Shown here one piece after another: positions 59,768-64,000 of a stretch of DNA of 64,000 nucleotides. The translations under genes were made by a program, and so were the position numbers. Position 1 is the stretch's first letter; every line of letters starts with the position of its first letter. A model generated the notes under the pieces. That model made no database searches. It saw nothing but the letters and a program-made list of their open reading frames with translations, and was not told the DNA's origin. Source of the stretch: Adiantum capillus-veneris. Its lineage: Eukaryota > Streptophyta > Polypodiopsida > Polypodiales > Pteridaceae. The stretch is from contig CM043944.1 of NCBI GenBank assembly GCA_014529385.2, positions 87,631,884 through 87,695,883 on the forward strand, in the 5' to 3' direction.

Positions 59768-59841
59768 GGCTGCCACAAGGGCACGCATTATGTCCATCCA
59801 TAGGCCTCTGGAAGCCCCAAATGCGCGCCCTTGTGGCAGCC
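59768..59841. repeat. Hairpin 2, 22-bp arms with one mismatch
   Basis: Arms 59768-59789 and 59820-59841 contain the same CCACAAGGGC(G/A)CGCATT word as hairpin 1 and also a 30-nt loop. Confidence 0.85.
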
Positions 59842-60061
59842 AACTTGGGGGCATTCCAAGCCATTTTGAACACTTTGTAGATGTTTTTGCCATGCAATAG
59901 TGAGTCACATAGCATGGATACATCAGGAAGTGCATGCCCCACTTAGCCAAGGTGCTAAACGTAGGCAATTTTTCACAATAACAAGCTAATGGCTACATAC
60001 ATACAGTAGAAGGTAGACAAAACTTGAACCAGTGCTACATTGCATGGTACAGAATTAAAAC

Positions 60062-60177
60062 AATACAATGCGTACTGGGGTATACAATAAAAGACGCTTA
60101 TATTCAAATTCTTCCCAATACAATGCACAGAGTGGGATATAGAATCAAAAGACGCTTGTATTCAAATTCTTCCCAAT
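60062..60177. repeat. ~58-bp tandem duplication downstream of the H3 variant
   Basis: Two units ending in AAAGACGCTT(A/G)TATTCAAA TTCTTCCCAAT at about 60116 and 60175. Confidence 0.8.
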
Positions 60178-60221
60178 CTTGGAGTTCCATAAATACAAAA
60201 AGTTTGATGCCTAATTACAAG

Positions 60222-60941
60222 CTACTCCTCATGGCGCAAACGGCGAGCAAGCTGCATATCCTTGGGCATAATGGTTACACGCTTTGCATGGATGGCACAG
60301 AGGTTAGAATCCTCGAATATGCCAGTTAAATATTGCTCTGCTGCCTCTTGGACTGCCTCTATGGCCACGGCGCCCATCCGAAACTGAGTGTTGTACAATT
60401 GCAAAACCTCCCTGCATAGCCTTGCAAAAGGGGCCCTCCGAATCAAGAGCTCGGTGCTCTTTTGATAGTGTCGAATCTCCGCAAAAGCATGGTGCGCTTT
60501 CGTACCTTCTGAGGTCGACGTGGAGGCGCATTTTTGGCACGAGTCGGGGCAGCTTGCTTCCTCTTCTTGTAGACAATGCTCTTTCTCTTTTTTTCTGCAC
60601 AGGCACTTCCAACACCTCATAATCGGATTCCACCCACTCTCCATCTTATTCGTGCTCTTCACTATCGACCGGATGTGATGGTGTAGGTCCACTCCCTTTA
60701 GGAAGTGTCTTACCCCCAATAGACATGTGAGCCTGATAAGTTTGTATTTGGACGCCAACCCATGGGGCATCTTCATCCGTTTGTGTCTCTTCGGAGCCTT
60801 CTGAAGGATAATTTTGGCTGTTTTTTTCTTTGCCCTGGTCGCTCTCATCCTCCCTGTTGCCATCAGAATCGTCGGAGTCCGATGAATAGACAACAAGACG
60901 ATGCTTCCGTCTCTCTTTTGCTGCTGTAGAGGACTGGCCAT
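60222..60941 (-). CDS. Divergent histone H3 variant
   Basis: An uninterrupted 239-codon frame (ATG at 60941, TAG at 60222) ends in a clear H3 histone fold of about 85 residues: [72 protein letters not shown]. Loop 1 has canonical H3 length, without the insertion common in plant CENH3. Two other frames also look meaningful. One gives an acidic Ser/Asp/Glu-rich extension (60948-60646, then stop TAA). Another gives [20 protein letters not shown] and RKRTMLLR (60575-60481), which joins the fold at REIR if one G is restored at 60480/60481, matching the H3 RPGTVALREIR. An A7 run at about 60585 could link the first two frames. So the N-tail reading is uncertain: an intact long-tailed variant, or a gene with homopolymer indels (mutation or assembly error). 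It lies beside the centromere-like satellite. Confidence 0.7.
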   Translation of the reverse strand: MASPLQQQKRDGSIVLLSIHRTPTILMATGRMRATRAKKKTAKIILQKAPKRHKRMKMPHGLASKYKLIRLTCLLGVRHFLKGVDLHHHIRSIVKSTNKMESGWNPIMRCWKCLCRKKEKEHCLQEEEASCPDSCQKCASTSTSEGTKAHHAFAEIRHYQKSTELLIRRAPFARLCREVLQLYNTQFRMGAVAIEAVQEAAEQYLTGIFEDSNLCAIHAKRVTIMPKDMQLARRLRHEE

Positions 60942-61024
60942 GCTGCACTATAAGAGGTTCTTCACAGTTGTGACGGCCTTAGCGACGGAAATATACGGGG
61001 ATTTTTTTACCCGCGATGTCACTA

Positions 61025-61290
61025 TAAGCGTCGCTATGCGCGTCGAAAAGAGAGCGTCGCTATTTGCGTCTCTATTTGCGTCGCTATTAGCGTCTCTATA
61101 TGCGTCTCTATTTGCGTCGCTATATAGAGACGTAAATAGAGACGCAAATAGAGACGCATATAGAGACGCTAATAGCGACACAAATAGAGACGCATATAGA
61201 GACGCAAATAGAGACGCTATTAGCGATGCACATAGAGACGCAAATAGCGACGCTGCAAGTCCAAAAATAGCGACGTATATAGCGACGCCC
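61025..61290. repeat. Palindromic array of exact 12-bp units
   Basis: Six units of form GCGTC(G/T)CTAT(A/T)(T/A) run from 61054 to 61125, then eleven complementary units of form AG(A/C)GACGC(A/T)(A/T)AT run from 61126 to 61257. The 12-bp phase is kept exactly and polarity flips at 61125/61126, so the whole can fold into a long hairpin. Looser units continue on both sides (61025-61050 and 61270-61290). Because 12 is divisible by 3, both strands show periodic four-residue ORFs (ASLF/ASLY, RDAN/RDAY), which are artefacts. Confidence 0.9.
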
Positions 61291-61319
61291 GAGAATAATT
61301 TTTTTTGGTGGCAGGGCAT

Positions 61320-61904
61320 ACATTACCCTGCCACCCCATCAACCATTTTGAACATAAAGTTTCCAAAACTAAGATGCAAAACTGACAAAAGTATTTCGAT
61401 AAAAGTGAATTGACAAAGTAATAAATTGACAAAATTATACACATCATAGGCAAAATAACTTGATTATTAAGCTTTGATTAAAATGTACTAGCTACAACGC
61501 AGTTGTCATTAATTATTGAAAAAATACATTGTTGGCCAATAGTTAAAAAATTGACATACACACGTCATCTCCTAATATACGCCGTGAAAAAAATAAAACT
61601 AGTGCTATCTAGTTACGGCTACTTTGATGCCAACTAATCTGACGTCTCATTGCGTCCGAGCAGCACATCTGTCGGATACTGCAAAAAAAAAAAAAAACAC
61701 AATAAGACTTTATGTAAGTATAAATAAATAATTACAAAACAATCTAATGTTTAGCTTATTATTAAAATATAACAAATGTAAGAGTGTAAGGTTAAATATT
61801 GCCCAAGTCGGAGCGATAACTCTGAATGTCCATAAGAACATTTAAGCCCTTTTTGTCCGCATACTCGCGCTTGTATGGTGTGGGTTCATGTCCAATCATC
61901 GACC
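61320..61904. other. No gene seen
   Basis: AT-rich transition between the foldback array and the satellite, with a 14-nt A tract at about 61684. Confidence 0.4.
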
Positions 61905-64000
61905 ACTGTCAAGAGCGCGTATGGCAAGCCGTAGATAAAACCGTAAGAAGAAACGCCAAATATACAAGCCGTTTTTGAAGTCCTTCGCGTTTTTCTACAA
62001 AAAAACGCAAACGGACTTCCGAAAAGGCTTCAACACTTGCCCAAACCATCCATAGTTGATTAGGTAATCTTTAGACAAAGTTAATAGTGCATATGGCAAG
62101 CCGTAGCCAAAACGGCAAGATGAAACGCTAAATACACCAGCCTTTTCTGAAGTCCGTTTGTATTTTTCTACGAAAAAACGCAAACGAACTTTAGAAACGG
62201 CCTGTGCGCTTGTCCAAACCATCCATAGTTGATTAGGTAAGCTTTATGCAATGTCAAGAGCGTGTATGTCAAGCCGTATGCAAAACCGCAAGAAGAAATG
62301 CCAAACACACAAGCCGTTTCTGAAGTTCGTTTGTGTTTTTCTACGGAAAAACATAAACAGACTTAGAAAATGGCTTCAACACTTGCCCAAACCATCCATA
62401 GTTGATTAGGTAAGCTTTTGGCAAAGTCAGTAGCGCGTTTGGCAAGCGATAGGAAAAACCGTGAGAAGAAACGACAAAAATATACAACCCGTTTCAGAAG
62501 TCCGTTCACGTTTTTCTACGAAAAACACAAACCATCCATAGTTGATTAGGTAAGCTTTAGGTAATGTCAAGAGCCTGTATGGCAAACCGTAGGCAAAACC
62601 GCAAGAAGAAACGTTAAACATACAAGCCGTTTCTTAAGTCCGTTCGTGTTTTTTTACGAAAAAATACAAACGGACTTAAAAAATGGCTTGTGTGCTTGTC
62701 CAAACCATTCATAGGTGATTAGGTAAAGTTTAGGCAAAGTCAAGAGCATGTATGGCAAGCCATAGATAAAACCGCAAGAAGAAATGCCAAATATACAAGC
62801 CGTTTCTAAAGTCTGTTCTCGTTTTTCTACAAAAAAACTCAAACGAACTTCGAAAACGGCTTCAACACTTGCCTAAACCATCCATAGTTGATTAGGTAAG
62901 CTTTAGGCAAAGTCAATAGCGTGTATGGCAAGCTGTAGGCAAAACCGCAAGATGAAACGCTAAATCTACAAACCGTTTCTGAAGTCCTTCGTGTTTTTCC
63001 ACGAAAAAATGCAAACGGACTTCCGAAAAGGCTTCAACACTTGCCCAAACCATCCATAGTTGATTAGGTAAGCTTTAGAAAAAGCTAATAGTGCGTATGG
63101 CAAGCCATAGGCAAAACGGCAAGATGAAACGCTAAATACACAAGCCGTTTCTGAAGTCCGTTTGTATATTTCTACGGAAAAACACAAACGAACTTTAGAA
63201 ACGGCCTGTGCGCTTGTCCAAACCATCCATAGTTGATTAGGTAAGCTTTATGCAATGTCAAGAGCGCGTATGTCAAGCAGTAGGCAAAACCGCAAGAAGA
63301 AACGCCAAACACACAAGCCGTTTCTGAAGTTCGTTTGCGTTTTTCTATGGAAAAACGTAAACAGACTTAGAAAACGGCTTCAACACTTGCCTAAACCATC
63401 CATAGTTGATTAGGTAAGCTTTCGGCAAAGTCGATAGCGCGTTTGGCAAGCGATAGAAAAAAACCGTGAGAAGAAACGACAAAAATATACAACCCGTTTC
63501 AGAAGTCCGTTCACGTTTTTCTACGAAAAACACAAACCATCCATAGTTGATTAGGTAAGCTTTAGGTAATGTCAAGAGCTTGTATGGCAAGCCGTAGGCA
63601 AAACCGCAAGAAGAAACGCCAAACATACAAGCCGTTTCTTAAGTCCGTTCGTGTTTTTTTACAAAAAAATACAAACGGACTTCAAAAACGGCTTGTGTGC
63701 TTGTCCAAACTATTCATAGGTGATTAGGTAAAGTTTAGACAAATTCAAGAGCGTGTATGGCAAATCGTAGACAAAACCGCAAAAAGAAATGCCAAATATA
63801 CAAGCCGTTTCTGAAGTCCGTTTTCGTTTTTCTACAAAAAAATGCAAACGAACTTCGAAAACGGCTTCAAAACTTGCCCAAACGATCCATAGTTGATTAG
63901 GTAAGCTTTAGGCAAAGTCAATAGCATGTATGGCAAGCTGTAGGCAAAACCGCAAGATGAAACGCTAAATGTACAAACCGTTTTTGAAGTCCTTCGTATT
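61905..64000. repeat. ~173-bp satellite in a 1004-bp higher-order repeat
   Basis: The word GATTAGGTAA (or a close variant) recurs at 62058, 62231, 62404, 62544, 62717, 62890, 63062, 63235, 63408, 63549, 63722 and 63895. Steps are 172-173 bp except 140 and 141 after 62404 and 63408. Each position repeats after 1004-1005 bp, including a shared GGTGATTAGG variant at 62717 and 63722, so six monomers (five long, one short) form a higher-order unit. Full-length monomers contain an inverted repeat of about 30-bp arms (CCGTTTCTGAAGTCCGTTTG against CAAACGGACTT...AAACGG). The short monomer lacks the right arm. The array runs off the window; its left edge is near 61905. Length and organisation resemble centromeric satellites. 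Confidence 0.95.

Noticed and set aside
60222-60941. Firm assignment as CENH3
   Set aside because: Loop 1 is of canonical H3 length and the C-terminus is short; proximity to a satellite is suggestive only.
60901-61413. 170-codon plus-strand ORF with ASLF/ASLY and RDAN/RDAY repeats
   Set aside because: A 12-bp repeat is necessarily periodic in four codons on both strands; the pattern follows from the DNA array and runs antisense into the H3 gene.
62427-63626. Repeated ORFs containing GLPYxLLTLPKAYLINYGWF
   Set aside because: Conceptual translation of satellite monomers; the frame changes with each monomer and there is no gene context.
61905-64000. CRISPR-like regular spacing
   Set aside because: Units are about 173 bp and similar throughout, with no short repeat plus unique spacer pattern; the context is eukaryotic.

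Overview
The window looks like nuclear DNA of a land plant with a large, repeat-rich genome. The evidence is Ty1/copia elements with a primer-binding site matching plant initiator-Met tRNA, Ty3/gypsy elements of the chromodomain (chromovirus) type, a plant-type Helitron relic, a LINE relic, GT-AG introns, TATA boxes with pyrimidine-rich leaders, and long dinucleotide microsatellites. I cannot identify the species. The strong satellite at the right end and the density of nested elements suggest pericentromeric heterochromatin, which is inference. No rRNA, tRNA, CRISPR array or bacterial operon was seen.

Layout from left to right. 1-7.8 kb holds two diverged copies of an unrecognised repetitive gene family facing each other: a decayed copy of about 3.6 kb on + and a truncated copy on -. 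Both are associated with a recurring 22-bp palindrome. 7.8-13.2 kb is mostly non-coding, with a SWIM zinc-finger relic, a ~58-bp tandem repeat and microsatellites. 13.3-16.6 kb carries a minus-strand multi-exon gene relic with the active-site pattern of a Ulp1-like (C48) cysteine protease, a MITE-like foldback element, and a fragment resembling a histone H3 tail. 17.5-24.2 kb is a decayed Ty3/gypsy element, followed by a solo LTR of the same family in opposite orientation and a Helitron helicase relic. 28-29 kb is extremely AT-rich.

30.6-40.5 kb is a minus-strand chromovirus split by a young, almost intact Ty1/copia element (31868-37147, LTRs about 98.8% identical) whose single reading frame has only two stop codons. 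A second copia fragment abuts it. 42.4-46.9 kb is a LINE relic interrupted by an internally deleted copia element (43129-46770) with a perfect 5-bp target duplication. 49-54 kb contains a coiled-coil pseudogene and a third, eroded gypsy relic.

54.3-61 kb is the most gene-like part: two unrecognised loci flanking a pyrimidine-rich spacer, a third locus with a TATA box and an intron but stops and frameshifts, two near-identical hairpins, and a divergent histone H3 variant gene. Next to it lies a palindromic array of exact 12-bp units (61054-61257). From about 61905 to the end runs a ~173-bp satellite in a 1004-bp six-monomer higher-order repeat, whose monomers contain a long hairpin. The H3 variant, foldback array and satellite side by side are the most unusual feature. 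Nearly every coding region here is broken; the best candidates for surviving function are the H3-variant reading frame and copia-1 as a recently active element.
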